Positions 1 through 7,782 of a stretch of DNA of 64,000 nt are shown in pieces (position 1 is the stretch's first letter; every line of letters starts with the position of its first letter). The stretch spans positions 124,001-188,000 of the forward strand of contig CBDCAA010000007.1 of the NCBI GenBank assembly GCA_965213855.1. Direction: 5' to 3'. The stretch comes from JBBROS01 sp965213855 (GTDB lineage Bacteria > Pseudomonadota > Alphaproteobacteria > Acetobacterales > Acetobacteraceae). A program made the translations under genes and the position numbers. The notes under the pieces were generated by a model. The model was not told the DNA's origin, made no database searches, and worked only from the letters and a program-made list of their open reading frames with translations.

Positions 1-561
1 GATGTGGCGCACGGAGCCATTCGGGTTGGCCTCGGGCGTCAGTTCGCCGGCCGGCGAACAGTAACGCAGCGCCACTAAGCCTTCGCCCTCCAACCGGTCC
101 AGGTCATCGGCGCCCGCGAAGTAGTTGCCGTCACCATGGGCCATGGGGGCGCGAAAGACGGTGCCCTGGCCGTAGAGGCGGGTGTAGGGCGAGTCCGTCT
201 GCTCGACGCGCAGGTGGCAGTCCTGGCTGAGGAAGCGAAGGCTGGCGTTGCGCAGCAGGGCGCCGGGCAGCAACCCGGCCTCTGTCAGGATCTGGAAGCC
301 GTTGCAGACGCCCAGCACGTGGCCGCCGCGCGCCGCGAAGTCGCGAATGGCGCCCATGACCGGGCTGCGCGCGGCCATCGCGCCGCAACGGAGGTAGTCG
401 CCGTGGCTGAATCCGCCGGGGAGGACGACGAGGTCCAGGCCGTCGAGGTCCGTCTCGTGGTGCCAGACCCGTTGCGGGCGGACGCCGCTCGCGCGTTGCA
501 GGGCGATGGCGATGTCGCGCTCGCGGTTGGTGCCGGGAAAGACGACGATGGCGGCCCGCAC
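1..561 (-). CDS. purQ: phosphoribosylformylglycinamidine synthase subunit PurQ (partial, C-terminus outside window)
   Basis: Glutaminase subunit of FGAM synthase. It hydrolyses glutamine and passes ammonia to PurL in step 4 of purine synthesis. 187 codons are visible and the frame is open to base 1. The N-terminus has the PurQ pattern FPGTNRERD near residue 8. GVCNGFQIL carries the nucleophile Cys86, the position usual in small PurQ proteins. The end reads PNGSVRHI, so about 40 residues, including the usual PHPE catalytic His/Glu motif, lie beyond the edge. I chose a GTG start at 561, five bases after the stop of the upstream gene, because it places the conserved IVVFPG strand correctly. It is the last visible gene of the purB-purC-purS-purQ run. 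Confidence 0.95.
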   Translation of the reverse strand, partial: MRAAIVVFPGTNRERDIAIALQRASGVRPQRVWHHETDLDGLDLVVLPGGFSHGDYLRCGAMAARSPVMGAIRDFAARGGHVLGVCNGFQILTEAGLLPGALLRNASLRFLSQDCHLRVEQTDSPYTRLYGQGTVFRAPMAHGDGNYFAGADDLDRLEGEGLVALRYCSPAGELTPEANPNGSVRHI

Positions 562-566
562 CGATG

Positions 567-968
567 CTACTCGCCGGGGGCGAGGTGGCGCTGCTCGCCG
601 GGGCAGAGATAGGTGTCGTCGAGCGCGCGGAGGACGATGCCGCTGGCCTGGCGGCTGGCCTGCTCCTGGTGCTTGCGAAACCAGTCGACGACGGTCTGCC
701 GGAGCTGCACGCCCGTCGTTGCCCCGGGGACGCAGACGTAGCCTGGCAGGGCGCCGCCCTTGCTGCCGTCGGACGGGCGGAGGCGCTGATAGAACGCCGC
801 CGCGTCCGCCACCCCGTCAATATAGGCGGTGCACCCCTCGATCTGGCTCGGATCGCGGCTTGTGCACAGGCCCACCAGGCGCTGCCCGGTCAGGTTGGAC
901 AAGCGCTGCGCCTGGGCGTGGCCCGTGAGCACGACCGCTAGGGCGGACGCCAGGATGATGGTCTTCAT
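567..968 (-). CDS. exported Rap1a/Tai-family-like small protein
   Basis: 133-residue protein of unknown role lying between purS and purQ. Residues 1-21 are a clear signal peptide (MKTIILASALAVVLTG, cleavage near AQA). The mature part follows the Rap1a/Tai pattern: a first Cys in LVGLC (35), a second in EGCTAYIDGVAD (46), a third in YVCVP (79) followed by TTGVQL, and a last in YLCPG (122), so four cysteines that could form two disulfides. Rap1a-type proteins include type VI secretion immunity proteins, but many family members stand alone. No effector is visible here, so immunity is not claimed. The ATG overlaps the purS stop (ATGA), which implies translational coupling inside the purine operon. 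The family call is from the Cys spacing and is moderately sure. Confidence 0.75.
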   Translation of the reverse strand: MKTIILASALAVVLTGHAQAQRLSNLTGQRLVGLCTSRDPSQIEGCTAYIDGVADAAAFYQRLRPSDGSKGGALPGYVCVPGATTGVQLRQTVVDWFRKHQEQASRQASGIVLRALDDTYLCPGEQRHLAPGE

Positions 969-1207
969 GGGTGCACCTCTACGCTGAAACTCTCGATGAC
1001 GGTGTTGGCGAGCAGGCGGCGAGCCATGGCCTCGGCCTGGTCGCGCGCCGCCTGCGCGTCGGCGGCCGCCAGTTCCAGTTCGATCACCTTCCCAGCCCGG
1101 ACCTCGCCCACGCCCTCGAAGCCCAGCGTGCCCAGCGCGTGGCCGATGGCCCGGCCCTGCGGGTCGAGTACGCCCGGCTTCAGCATCACTGTGACGACAG
1201 CTTTCAC
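965..1207 (-). CDS. purS: phosphoribosylformylglycinamidine synthase subunit PurS
   Basis: Small 80-residue structural subunit that bridges PurL and PurQ in the multi-subunit FGAM synthase. It begins with VTVMLKPGVLDPQG, the hallmark of PurS, continues with the GFEGVGEVRAGKVIEL strand region, and ends in NTVIESFSVEV. Length matches the family. The start is GTG at 1207; it overlaps the purC stop by four bases (GTGA), so the longer upstream extension in this frame is not used. The stop overlaps the next gene by four bases as well. Confidence 0.96.
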   Translation of the reverse strand: MKAVVTVMLKPGVLDPQGRAIGHALGTLGFEGVGEVRAGKVIELELAAADAQAARDQAEAMARRLLANTVIESFSVEVHP

Positions 1208-1968
1208 TGCACCGTCTCCGGCCCCTTCAGGTCGTTGTTCCCGGCCTCCGGCAGGATGCCCAGGCGGCGGGCGACTTCCTGGTATGCTTCCTCGACCCGG
1301 CCCATGTCGCGGCGGAACCGGTCCTTGTCCATCTTCTCGGACGTCTTGCTGTCCCACAGGCGGCAATTGTCGGGGCTGATCTCGTCGGCGAGCACGATGT
1401 GCATGTCGTCCTCCTCCCACAGCCGGCCGAACTCCAGCTTGAAATCGACCAGGGTGATGCCGACGCCGAGGAACAGGCCGGAGAGGAAGTCGTTGACGCG
1501 GAGCGAGAGGGCGACGATGTCGTCCATGTCCTGCGACCCGGCCCAGCCGAACGCGGTGATATGCTCCTCGGCCACCATCGGGTCGTTCAACGCCTCGTTC
1601 TTGTAATAATATTCGATGATGCTGCGCGGGAGCCGCGTCCCCTCCGGGATGCCGAGGCGCGTGCTCAGCGACCCGGCGGCGACGTTGCGCATCACGACCA
1701 TCAGCGGGATGATCTCGACCTCGCGGATGAGCTGCTCGCGCATGTTCAGCCGGCGGACGAAGTGGGTGGGGACGCCGATCTCGGCCAGCCGCATCATCAG
1801 GTACTCGCTGATGCGGTTGTTCAGCACGCCCTTGCCGGTGATGGTACCGGTCTTGCCGTCCTTGCCGTCCGAGGCGTCGTCCTTGAAATACTGCACGAGG
1901 GTGCCGGGTTCCGGGCCTTCGAACAGGACTTTGGCCTTGCCCTCAAAAAGTTGCCGGCGGCGTGCCAT
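1204..1968 (-). CDS. purC: phosphoribosylaminoimidazole-succinocarboxamide synthase (SAICAR synthetase)
   Basis: ATP-dependent ligase joining CAIR and aspartate to give SAICAR. The 254-residue length is normal. The N-terminus MARRRQLFEGKAK, the GKGVLNNRIS segment, RNVAAGS, and the signature LVDFKLEFGR followed by LADEISPDNCR are all present. One oddity is in the loop after the YFKDDA strand: where relatives carry a segment like TAFNAQKKG, this protein reads SDGKDGKTG, and the DNA there shows a 9-base tandem duplication (1852-1869). ATG start at 1968. It overlaps purS by four bases. Confidence 0.97.
   Translation of the reverse strand: MARRRQLFEGKAKVLFEGPEPGTLVQYFKDDASDGKDGKTGTITGKGVLNNRISEYLMMRLAEIGVPTHFVRRLNMREQLIREVEIIPLMVVMRNVAAGSLSTRLGIPEGTRLPRSIIEYYYKNEALNDPMVAEEHITAFGWAGSQDMDDIVALSLRVNDFLSGLFLGVGITLVDFKLEFGRLWEEDDMHIVLADEISPDNCRLWDSKTSEKMDKDRFRRDMGRVEEAYQEVARRLGILPEAGNNDLKGPETVQ
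1852..1869. repeat. 9-base tandem duplication inside purC
   Basis: Two exact copies of cttgccgtc lie head to tail (1852-1860 and 1861-1869). On the coding strand they encode DGK-DGK in the loop that normally holds an AFN-type motif in PurC proteins. It is in frame, so the gene stays open. Confidence 0.8.
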
Positions 1969-2153
1969 CAGCTGATCCCTGTTTTCACGGGGCCCGTATA
2001 GCAGGGGGTGGCGGGGGGTGCCACTTGCGGCGTTCGGCCGTGTCCGGCCATGGCTTCCTGCTGACGGACATCCAGGACCAGCTCACGCTGATCAGGCACC
2101 ACTCGGGCCTGCCCCAGGGCGGCTGGGACGCACGGCCTCTTGCGCGGCAGGGA

Positions 2154-2184
2154 CCCGTTGACCCGTGTCGGGCGGGTCAACGGG
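2154..2184 (-). terminator. hairpin downstream of the small exported protein
   Basis: A perfect 12-base stem (CCCGTTGACCCG with its complement) with a 7-base loop begins 11 bases after the minus-strand stop at 2195. There is no T-run, so it may be an attenuating or RNA-stabilising hairpin rather than a full rho-independent terminator. From here to the purC start (about 185 bases) I see no gene. Confidence 0.55.
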
Positions 2185-2194
2185 CAGTGTCGGA

Positions 2195-2431
2195 TTAGCC
2201 GCGATGCCACTCGTGCCAGCGGCGGCGTTCCTCCTCGCGGCGATGCCGCTCCCACTCCTCATGACGGCGCCACTCGCGGGCGCGCCAGTCTTCGTCCTCG
2301 CGGACGGTCTGGACGTAAGCCGGCGCGCTCAGGACGGGAGCGGTGAACCGGGCCGGGGTCGCGCCGGCTTGGGATGCCGTCGCGAATGCAGCGCCGGCCA
2401 ATGCAGTCAAGGACAACAGGATTTTGCGCAT
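2195..2431 (-). CDS. small exported protein with a Trp/Arg/Glu/His-rich C-terminus
   Basis: 78 residues, not recognised. It has a signal peptide (MRKILLSLTALAGAAFATAS, cleavage near QAGA), a short linker, then a strongly charged tail with repeated W-R/H-E patterns (EDWRAREWRRHEEW and on to RRRWHEWHRG). The start at 2431 is supported by an AGAGGAGG ribosome binding site nine bases upstream. It lies between purB and purC on the same strand, where many alphaproteobacteria keep a different small gene. Short tryptophan-rich charged exported proteins are common in this group but have no assigned function. Location after export (periplasm) is inferred. Confidence 0.72.
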   Translation of the reverse strand: MRKILLSLTALAGAAFATASQAGATPARFTAPVLSAPAYVQTVREDEDWRAREWRRHEEWERHRREEERRRWHEWHRG

Positions 2432-2483
2432 GATGGTGGGCCTCCTCTGACCCACCTCCAACAGCGCGCCGGATAGGGCCGGA

Positions 2484-3842
2484 TCAGGCCGCTTTCGTGG
2501 CCTCGTTATGGCGCCCGAACAACCGCGCGAACACGTGATCGACGTGGGCGAGGTGCATGTCGAGACCCGTGGCCGCGTCCAGTGTGGCCGGGTCGATCCG
2601 GCCCGCCACGTCGGGGTCGGCCAGCAGGGTGTCACGGAAGCTGCGGGCGCCCGGCGTGCCCAAGCCGGACCAGGTGGCCATCGCGCTCCGCTGCACGATC
2701 CGATAGGCTTCCTCGCGCAGGATGCCGGCCCGGGTCAGCGCCAACAGCACCTCGCCGCTATGGACGACGCCGCCGAGGCTCTCGAGGTTGGCCCGCATCT
2801 GCTCAGGATAGACCGTCAGCCGGTCCATCATGCCGGCCAGGCGGACCAGCGCGAAGTCCAGCGTGACGGTCGCGTCCGGCCCGATCGCCCGCTCCACGCT
2901 GCTATGGCTGATGTCCCGCTCATGCCAGAGCGCCACATTCTCCAGCGCCGGAGTGACGCAGGCGCGGACGATGCGGGCAAGGCCGGTCAGGTTCTCGCTC
3001 AGCACCGGGTTGCGCTTGTGCGGCATCGCGCTGCTGCCCTTCTGCCCGGCATGGAAGAACTCCTCGGCCTCCCGCACCTCGCTGCGCTGCAGGTGACGCA
3101 CCTCGGTCGCCAGCCGCTCGATGCCGCTCGCGACTACGCCGAGTGTGCAGAAGAACGCCGCATGCCGGTCGCGCGGGATCACCTGGGTCGAGACCAGCTC
3201 GGCCGTCAGGCCCAGCCTGCGGGCGACATGTTGCTCGATCGCCGGGCCGAGATGGGCGTAGGTGCCGACGGCGCCGCTGATCGCGCAGACAGCGATTTCG
3301 GCGCGGGCCGCCTGCAGCCGGGTGCGGTTGCGGTCGAACTCCGCCCAGTGCCCGGCGAGCTTCAGGCCGAAGCTGGTCGGCTCGGCATGGATGCCGTGGC
3401 TGCGGCCGATGGTGGGCGTATACTTGTGCTCGACGGCCCGGCGCTCCAACGCGGCCAGCACCTGGTCGACGTCGCGCAGCAGCAGGTCGGCTGCTTGCGT
3501 GAGCTGGACGGACAGGCAGGTGTCGAGCACGTCGCTGCTGGTCATGCCCTGGTGCACGAAACGGCTGTCCGGCCCGATCCCCTCGGCGAGCCAGGTCAGG
3601 AAGGCGATCACGTCGTGCCGGGTCTCGCGCTCGATCTCGTCGATGCGGTCGAGGTCGGATTGAGTGATGTGCGCCACCTTGGCGGCGCCGCGTTCGCGGA
3701 TCGTGCGCGCGGCTTCGGCGGGGATCAGGCCCTCCTGCGCCATGGCTTCGGCGGCGAGGGCCTCGATCTCGAACCAGATCCGAAAACGGTTCTCGGGAGC
3801 CCAGATGGCGGTCATCTCGGGGCGGGCGTAGCGGGGAACCAT
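2484..3842 (-). CDS. purB: adenylosuccinate lyase
   Basis: Catalyses two purine steps: SAICAR to AICAR plus fumarate, and adenylosuccinate to AMP plus fumarate. It has 452 residues, slightly longer than the typical 430-435. It starts MVPRYARPEMTAIW, contains the T-SSD loop near HQGMTSSDVLDT, the GRSHGIHAEPTSFG active-site segment, and the fumarase/lyase signature GSSAMPHKRNP. ATG start at 3842. It heads the minus-strand purine run and is divergent from the TerC gene with a 68-base shared upstream region. Confidence 0.97.
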   Translation of the reverse strand: MVPRYARPEMTAIWAPENRFRIWFEIEALAAEAMAQEGLIPAEAARTIRERGAAKVAHITQSDLDRIDEIERETRHDVIAFLTWLAEGIGPDSRFVHQGMTSSDVLDTCLSVQLTQAADLLLRDVDQVLAALERRAVEHKYTPTIGRSHGIHAEPTSFGLKLAGHWAEFDRNRTRLQAARAEIAVCAISGAVGTYAHLGPAIEQHVARRLGLTAELVSTQVIPRDRHAAFFCTLGVVASGIERLATEVRHLQRSEVREAEEFFHAGQKGSSAMPHKRNPVLSENLTGLARIVRACVTPALENVALWHERDISHSSVERAIGPDATVTLDFALVRLAGMMDRLTVYPEQMRANLESLGGVVHSGEVLLALTRAGILREEAYRIVQRSAMATWSGLGTPGARSFRDTLLADPDVAGRIDPATLDAATGLDMHLAHVDHVFARLFGRHNEATKAA

Positions 3843-3910
3843 GGCGGGCCTCGTGGGCTTTGTCGTGCGATGCGCGGTTACGCCCCCCTCCCGAGCAAGG
3901 CAAGGCCGCG

Positions 3911-4525
3911 ATGACCGCCGAGTTGACGGAGCTGTGGCCGGCCTTGCTCGCGCTGGGCCAGGTCATGGTGATCGACCTGGTGCTGGCGGGGGACAACGCG
4001 ATCGTCGTCGGCATGGCCGTCGCCGGGCTGCCCGACCATCAGAAGACGCGGGCCATCCTGGTCGGCATCGGCGCCGCCACGCTGCTGCGGATCGGGCTTG
4101 CACTGGTGACGCTGCAACTGCTGGCGGTCGTCGGGCTGCTCCTGGCGGGCGGGCTGTTGCTGCTGTGGGTGTGCTGGCGGATGTATCGCGAGCTGCGGCC
4201 GAGCGCCCGCACCCGCGCGCAACACGCCGGCCGGGCGCCGCCCAAGACCCTGCGGGCTGCGATGGTGCAGATCGTGCTGGCCGACCTGTCCATGAGCCTG
4301 GACAACGTGCTCGCGGTGGCCGGCGCCGCGCGGGAGCACCCCTGGGTGTTGGTGCTGGGCCTCGGCCTGTCGGTCGTGTTGATGGGGGTCGCCGCACGGG
4401 TGGTGGCGCGGCTGCTGGAAACGCGGCGTTGGATCGCCTGGGTGGGGCTGGTGATCGTGCTGTATGTGGCGCTCAAGCTGATGTGGGATGGCGGGCTGGA
4501 TGTGTGGGCGCGCTGGCCGTTCTAG
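3911..4525 (+). CDS. TerC/YjbE-family integral membrane protein
   Basis: 204 residues with about seven hydrophobic segments. It shows the two family repeats: DLVLAGDNAIVVGMA near residue 18 and DLSMSLDNVLAVAGAA near the middle, each with the acidic D-x-D/N pattern conserved in TerC proteins. Bacillus TerC proteins export manganese and help metallate secreted enzymes; this protein belongs to the YjbE-like branch by length and motif, so a metal ion transport role is plausible but not shown. The start at 3911 (AAGG upstream) was preferred to an upstream extension that has no membrane or motif content. Confidence 0.85.
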   Translation: MTAELTELWPALLALGQVMVIDLVLAGDNAIVVGMAVAGLPDHQKTRAILVGIGAATLLRIGLALVTLQLLAVVGLLLAGGLLLLWVCWRMYRELRPSARTRAQHAGRAPPKTLRAAMVQIVLADLSMSLDNVLAVAGAAREHPWVLVLGLGLSVVLMGVAARVVARLLETRRWIAWVGLVIVLYVALKLMWDGGLDVWARWPF

Positions 4526-4570
4526 CGCAGGTATGCGTTCGCTTCGGCAACGGCTCGCGTCGGCCCGGCG

Positions 4571-5740
4571 CTACACCAGGACCATATCGTCCCGGTGCAC
4601 CATCTCGTCGCGTCCGCGCCAGCCCAGCAGGGCTTCGATCTCTTCGGAACGGTGGCCGGCGATGCGCGCGGCGTCGGCGCTGGCATAGGCGGTCAATCCG
4701 CGCGCGAGCACCTGGCCGGCAGCGGACTGGATCAGCACTGGGTCGCCCCGCTCGAACGTTCCCTCGACGGCGCGCACGCCGGCCGGCAGCAACGACCGGC
4801 CGCCAGCCAGCGCCCGCGCGGCACCGGCGTCCACGACCAGGCGCCCAGCCGGCTGCAGGCTGCCGGCGATCCAGCGCTTGCGCGCCGTCAGTCCGTCGGC
4901 GGCGGGCAGGAACCAGGTGCAGCGCGCGCCGGCGAGCAGCGCCGCCAGCGGATGCGGGACGGCGCCGACCGCGATCGCCATCGCGCAGCCCGCCTGGGTG
5001 GCGATGCGCGCCGCGGCCAGCTTCGTGCGCATCCCGCCGCTGCTATAGCCGGGCGGCGGGTCGCCCCCCATCGCCTCGATCTCGGGGGTGAGCGCGTCGA
5101 CGACCGGCAAATGCCGGGCCGCCGGGTCGCGCTTCGGGTCAGCGGTGTACAGCCCATCGATGTCGGACAACAGGAGAAGCTGGTCGGCCTGCACCATCTC
5201 GGCCACGCGTGCCGCGAGGCGGTCGTTGTCGCCGAACCGGATCTCGGCGGTCGCGACGCTGTCGTTCTCGTTGATGACCGGCACGCACCCGAGCGCCAGC
5301 AGCGTCGTCAAGGTCGCGCGCGCGTTGAGGTAGCGGCGGCGGTCCTCGGTGTCGTCGAGCGTCAAGAGAAGCTGCGCCGCCACCAGGTCCTGGGACGCGA
5401 GCGCCTGAGTCCAGGCCTGCGCGAGGCGGATCTGCCCGACCGCGGCCGCGGCCTGCTTTTCCTCGAGGCGCAGGCGCGGGTGCAACAGGCCGAGCACCGG
5501 CCGGGCCAAGGCGATGGCGCCGGACGAAACCACGACGACGGCCGTGCCGCGTGCGCGCGCCGCGGCGATGTCGGAGGCCACGCTCTCGAGCCAGGCCGCC
5601 CGCGGCACGCCGTGGTCGGCGACGAGGGCGGAGCCGATCTTGACGACGAGGGTGCGGGCGGTCGCCACGTCCGGGCCGGCACTTGCCTGGCCCACCCTCG
5701 TCGGCTCGCTGGACGGCAGGGAGGCAGGGTCGGCGATCAT
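4571..5740 (-). CDS. proB: glutamate 5-kinase
   Basis: First enzyme of proline synthesis, phosphorylating glutamate. 389 residues. The amino-acid-kinase domain (about residues 28-270) has VVKIGSALV, VSSGAIA, PVINENDSVA, FGDNDRLAA and SDIDGLYTADP. The glycine loop GYSSGGMRTKLAAA is present. A PUA domain follows (about 285-370, AGSLQPAGRLVVDAGAARAL). The start ATG at 5740 overlaps the obgE stop (ATGA), so the two are co-translated. proC lies far away at 54202. Confidence 0.96.
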   Translation of the reverse strand: MIADPASLPSSEPTRVGQASAGPDVATARTLVVKIGSALVADHGVPRAAWLESVASDIAAARARGTAVVVVSSGAIALARPVLGLLHPRLRLEEKQAAAAVGQIRLAQAWTQALASQDLVAAQLLLTLDDTEDRRRYLNARATLTTLLALGCVPVINENDSVATAEIRFGDNDRLAARVAEMVQADQLLLLSDIDGLYTADPKRDPAARHLPVVDALTPEIEAMGGDPPPGYSSGGMRTKLAAARIATQAGCAMAIAVGAVPHPLAALLAGARCTWFLPAADGLTARKRWIAGSLQPAGRLVVDAGAARALAGGRSLLPAGVRAVEGTFERGDPVLIQSAAGQVLARGLTAYASADAARIAGHRSEEIEALLGWRGRDEMVHRDDMVLV

Positions 5741-6753
5741 GCGGGAACGAGGTCGGACGTGCGATGCCGGTGCACCTGGTCCATCAGCGCGCGCGTGACG
5801 TCGGGCAGGTTCTGGCCCGTGGCGCCCGACAGCAGCATGACGTCGCGGCCCGACGCCTTCCGCAGCGCGGCCCGGCGCGTGCTGATCTGGCGCGGCGTCA
5901 TGGCATCGATCTTGTTGAGCACGATGATCTCCGGCTTCACCGACAGGCCGGCGCCATACGCCTCGAGCTCCTCGCGCACGGTGCGCCAGGCCTTCACCGG
6001 GCTGGCGCCGGTGCCGTCGATCAGGTGCAGCAGCACGGCGCACCGCTCGACATGCCCCAGGAACCGGTCGCCCAGTCCGGCGCCCTCATGCGCGCCCTCG
6101 ATCAGGCCAGGGATGTCGGCGATGATCAGCTCCTCCGAGTGCGAGAGGCGCACCACGCCGAGCTGCGGGTGCAGGGTGGTGAACGGATAATCGGCGATCT
6201 TGGGCCGGGCGGCGGAGACGACGCTCAGGAACGTGCTCTTGCCTGCATTCGGCAACCCGACCAGGCCCACGTCGGCGATCAGCTTCAGCCGTAGCCAGAC
6301 CCACCGCTCCTCCCCCGGGTAGCCCGGCGTGGCCTTGCGTGGCGCGCGGTTGGTGCTGGTCTTGAAGTGCGCATTGCCATGGCCGCCGTCACCCCCGCGG
6401 CACAGCGTGACCCGCTTCCCGGGCACGTCGAGGTCGGCCAGCAGCGTCTCCCGATCGTCGTCGAGGATCTGCGTCCCCACCGGCACCTGGATCACGACGT
6501 CCGGTGCCCCCGCGCCGGTGCGGTCGGACCCGGCGCCGTTGCCGCCCTTCGGCGCCCGGAAGTGCTGCGTGTAGCGGAAATCGATCAGCGTGTTCAGGTT
6601 CTGCGCGGCGACGAAGATGACGCTGCCGCCCCGGCCGCCATCGCCGCCATCGGGGCCGCCGAACTCCATGAACTTCTCGCGCCGGAAGGCGATGGTGCCG
6701 TTGCCGCCATCGCCGGAGCGGACATAGATCTTGGCCTGGTCGAGGAACTTCAT
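5737..6753 (-). CDS. obgE: Obg/CgtA GTPase
   Basis: Essential GTPase that binds the 50S subunit and couples ribosome assembly to growth and stress. 338 residues. The glycine-rich Obg fold is at 1-158 (YVRSGDGGNGTIAFRREK, GGPDGGDGG). The G domain has G1 GLPNAGKST, switch region DYPFTTLHPQLG, G3 DIPGLIEGAHEGAGLG and G4 NKID. It lies downstream of rplU-rpmA, the usual bacterial order, but a terminator sits in the 68-base gap after rpmA. ATG start at 6753. Confidence 0.97.
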   Translation of the reverse strand: MKFLDQAKIYVRSGDGGNGTIAFRREKFMEFGGPDGGDGGRGGSVIFVAAQNLNTLIDFRYTQHFRAPKGGNGAGSDRTGAGAPDVVIQVPVGTQILDDDRETLLADLDVPGKRVTLCRGGDGGHGNAHFKTSTNRAPRKATPGYPGEERWVWLRLKLIADVGLVGLPNAGKSTFLSVVSAARPKIADYPFTTLHPQLGVVRLSHSEELIIADIPGLIEGAHEGAGLGDRFLGHVERCAVLLHLIDGTGASPVKAWRTVREELEAYGAGLSVKPEIIVLNKIDAMTPRQISTRRAALRKASGRDVMLLSGATGQNLPDVTRALMDQVHRHRTSDLVPA

Positions 6754-6770
6754 AAGGGTGACCTGAACGC

Positions 6771-6800
6771 AAAAGGGGTCGGCTGGTGTGCCGACCCCTT
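6771..6800 (-). terminator. rho-independent terminator after rpmA
   Basis: On the minus strand an 11-base perfect stem (AAGGGGTCGGC with its complement, 6-base loop) is followed by four T residues. It starts 21 bases past the rpmA stop, so the two ribosomal protein genes form their own transcription unit and obgE-proB receives only read-through or has its own promoter. Confidence 0.85.
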
Positions 6801-6821
6801 GCAGGTGGTGACGCGGCGGCG

Positions 6822-7097
6822 TTACTCGGCGGCTTGTGGCACGCCGACCGGCTCGACCGAGACGTGGACGCGGCCCTCGGCCTTGCGGGTGAACTTCACG
6901 TGGCCGTCGGTGAGCGCGAAGATCGTGTGGTCCTTGCCCAACCCGACGTTCAGGCCCGGCTTCATCTTGGTGCCCCGCTGGCGGATGATGATATTGCCCG
7001 CGACGACGCTCTCGCCGCCGAACTTCTTGACGCCGAGGCGCCGGCCCGCGGTATCGCGGCCGTTACGGGAGGAGCCGCCTGCCTTCTTGTGTGCCAT
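6822..7097 (-). CDS. rpmA: 50S ribosomal protein bL27
   Basis: 91 residues starting MAHKKAGGSSRNGRD, the invariant bL27 N-terminus that reaches the peptidyl transferase centre, then RLGVKKFGGE and AGNIIIRQRGT. Twelve bases separate it from rplU, with which it is co-transcribed. ATG start at 7097. Confidence 0.98.
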   Translation of the reverse strand: MAHKKAGGSSRNGRDTAGRRLGVKKFGGESVVAGNIIIRQRGTKMKPGLNVGLGKDHTIFALTDGHVKFTRKAEGRVHVSVEPVGVPQAAE

Positions 7098-7109
7098 GGA
7101 AGTGTCTCC

Positions 7110-7532
7110 TTACGCCGGGACGATTTCGGTGGCCGGGGCGGCGACAGGCGCGGCCGACTCGACAGGGATCGGCGCCTCGGCGGCAGCCGGGTCTGCAAGC
7201 GGCGCGGCGTGGTGGCCGTCGGCGGTGATGCCGGCCACGCGCAACACGGTGACGTGCTGCCGATGGCCGTTCTTGCGGCGGCTGTTCTGCCTGCGGCGCT
7301 TCTTGAAGATGACAATCTTGTCCAGACGATCCTGGGCGATGACCGTGGCGGTGACGGTCGCGCCAGCCACCAGCGGGGTGCCGATGGTGGTGCCGCCACC
7401 CTCGCTGCCGACCGCGAGCACGTCGGCGAAGGTAATCGTCTCGCCGGCCTCGCCGGGCAGCTTCTCGATCTTGAGCACGTCGTTCGGGGCAACGCGGTAT
7501 TGCTTTCCGCCGGTGCGGATGACTGCGAACAT
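7110..7532 (-). CDS. rplU: 50S ribosomal protein bL21 with C-terminal extension
   Basis: 140 residues. MFAVIRTGGKQYRVAP is the classic bL21 start. FKKRRRQNSRRKNGHRQ is the conserved RNA-binding tail at about residues 72-90. After residue 100 an Ala/Pro/Glu-rich extension of about 40 residues follows, as in many alphaproteobacterial bL21 proteins. The internal ATG at 7532 is used; a longer frame upstream has no family similarity and would run through the leader. Confidence 0.97.
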   Translation of the reverse strand: MFAVIRTGGKQYRVAPNDVLKIEKLPGEAGETITFADVLAVGSEGGGTTIGTPLVAGATVTATVIAQDRLDKIVIFKKRRRQNSRRKNGHRQHVTVLRVAGITADGHHAAPLADPAAAEAPIPVESAAPVAAPATEIVPA

Positions 7533-7627
7533 GATATCGATCCTGATGCGACCGTCTCGGCGGGGCCGGATGGTCCTTCTTATGGGCATGCCACGACAGG
7601 GCTCGTTGGCCCGCCGCCGGAGCGCGG

Positions 7628-7656
7628 TGCATAGGCGAGCGGGGCTAGGCTGTCAA
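7628..7656 (-). promoter_or_regulatory. sigma70-type promoter for rplU-rpmA
   Basis: Reading the minus strand, a perfect -35 TTGACA (7656-7651), a 17-base spacer and a -10 TATGCA (7633-7628) are present. This predicts a start of transcription near 7621 and a leader of about 90 bases before rplU. Confidence 0.8.
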
Positions 7657-7700
7657 ACATGCGGCCGTGCGGCGTTTCGGTAGCACTCACGCCGGCCCGC

Positions 7701-7729
7701 TTGCGGCCATTCCCGCCCCGCACTATACC
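7701..7729 (+). promoter_or_regulatory. sigma70-type promoter for rpmE
   Basis: TTGCGG (7701-7706), a 17-base spacer and TATACC (7724-7729) give a good match. The predicted transcript would begin near 7736, about 47 bases before the rpmE ATG. It is divergent from the rplU promoter about 45 bases away. Confidence 0.65.
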
Positions 7730-7782
7730 GCGCGCTTCGCTGCCGGTCGGTATCGGCGGCCTATCCGATCGAGGTCACGACG

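Noticed and set aside
1962..2255. Small open frames on both strands between purC and the small exported protein
   Set aside because: No ribosome binding site or motif; a stable hairpin occupies the region.
2508..3914. 468-codon plus-strand frame opposite purB
   Set aside because: Antisense shadow; the product lacks any recognisable domain while purB motifs are complete on the other strand.
3841..5091. 416-codon plus-strand frame overlapping the TerC gene and proB
   Set aside because: It lies in a different frame from the TerC gene, is Arg/Gly-rich without motifs and runs antisense to proB.
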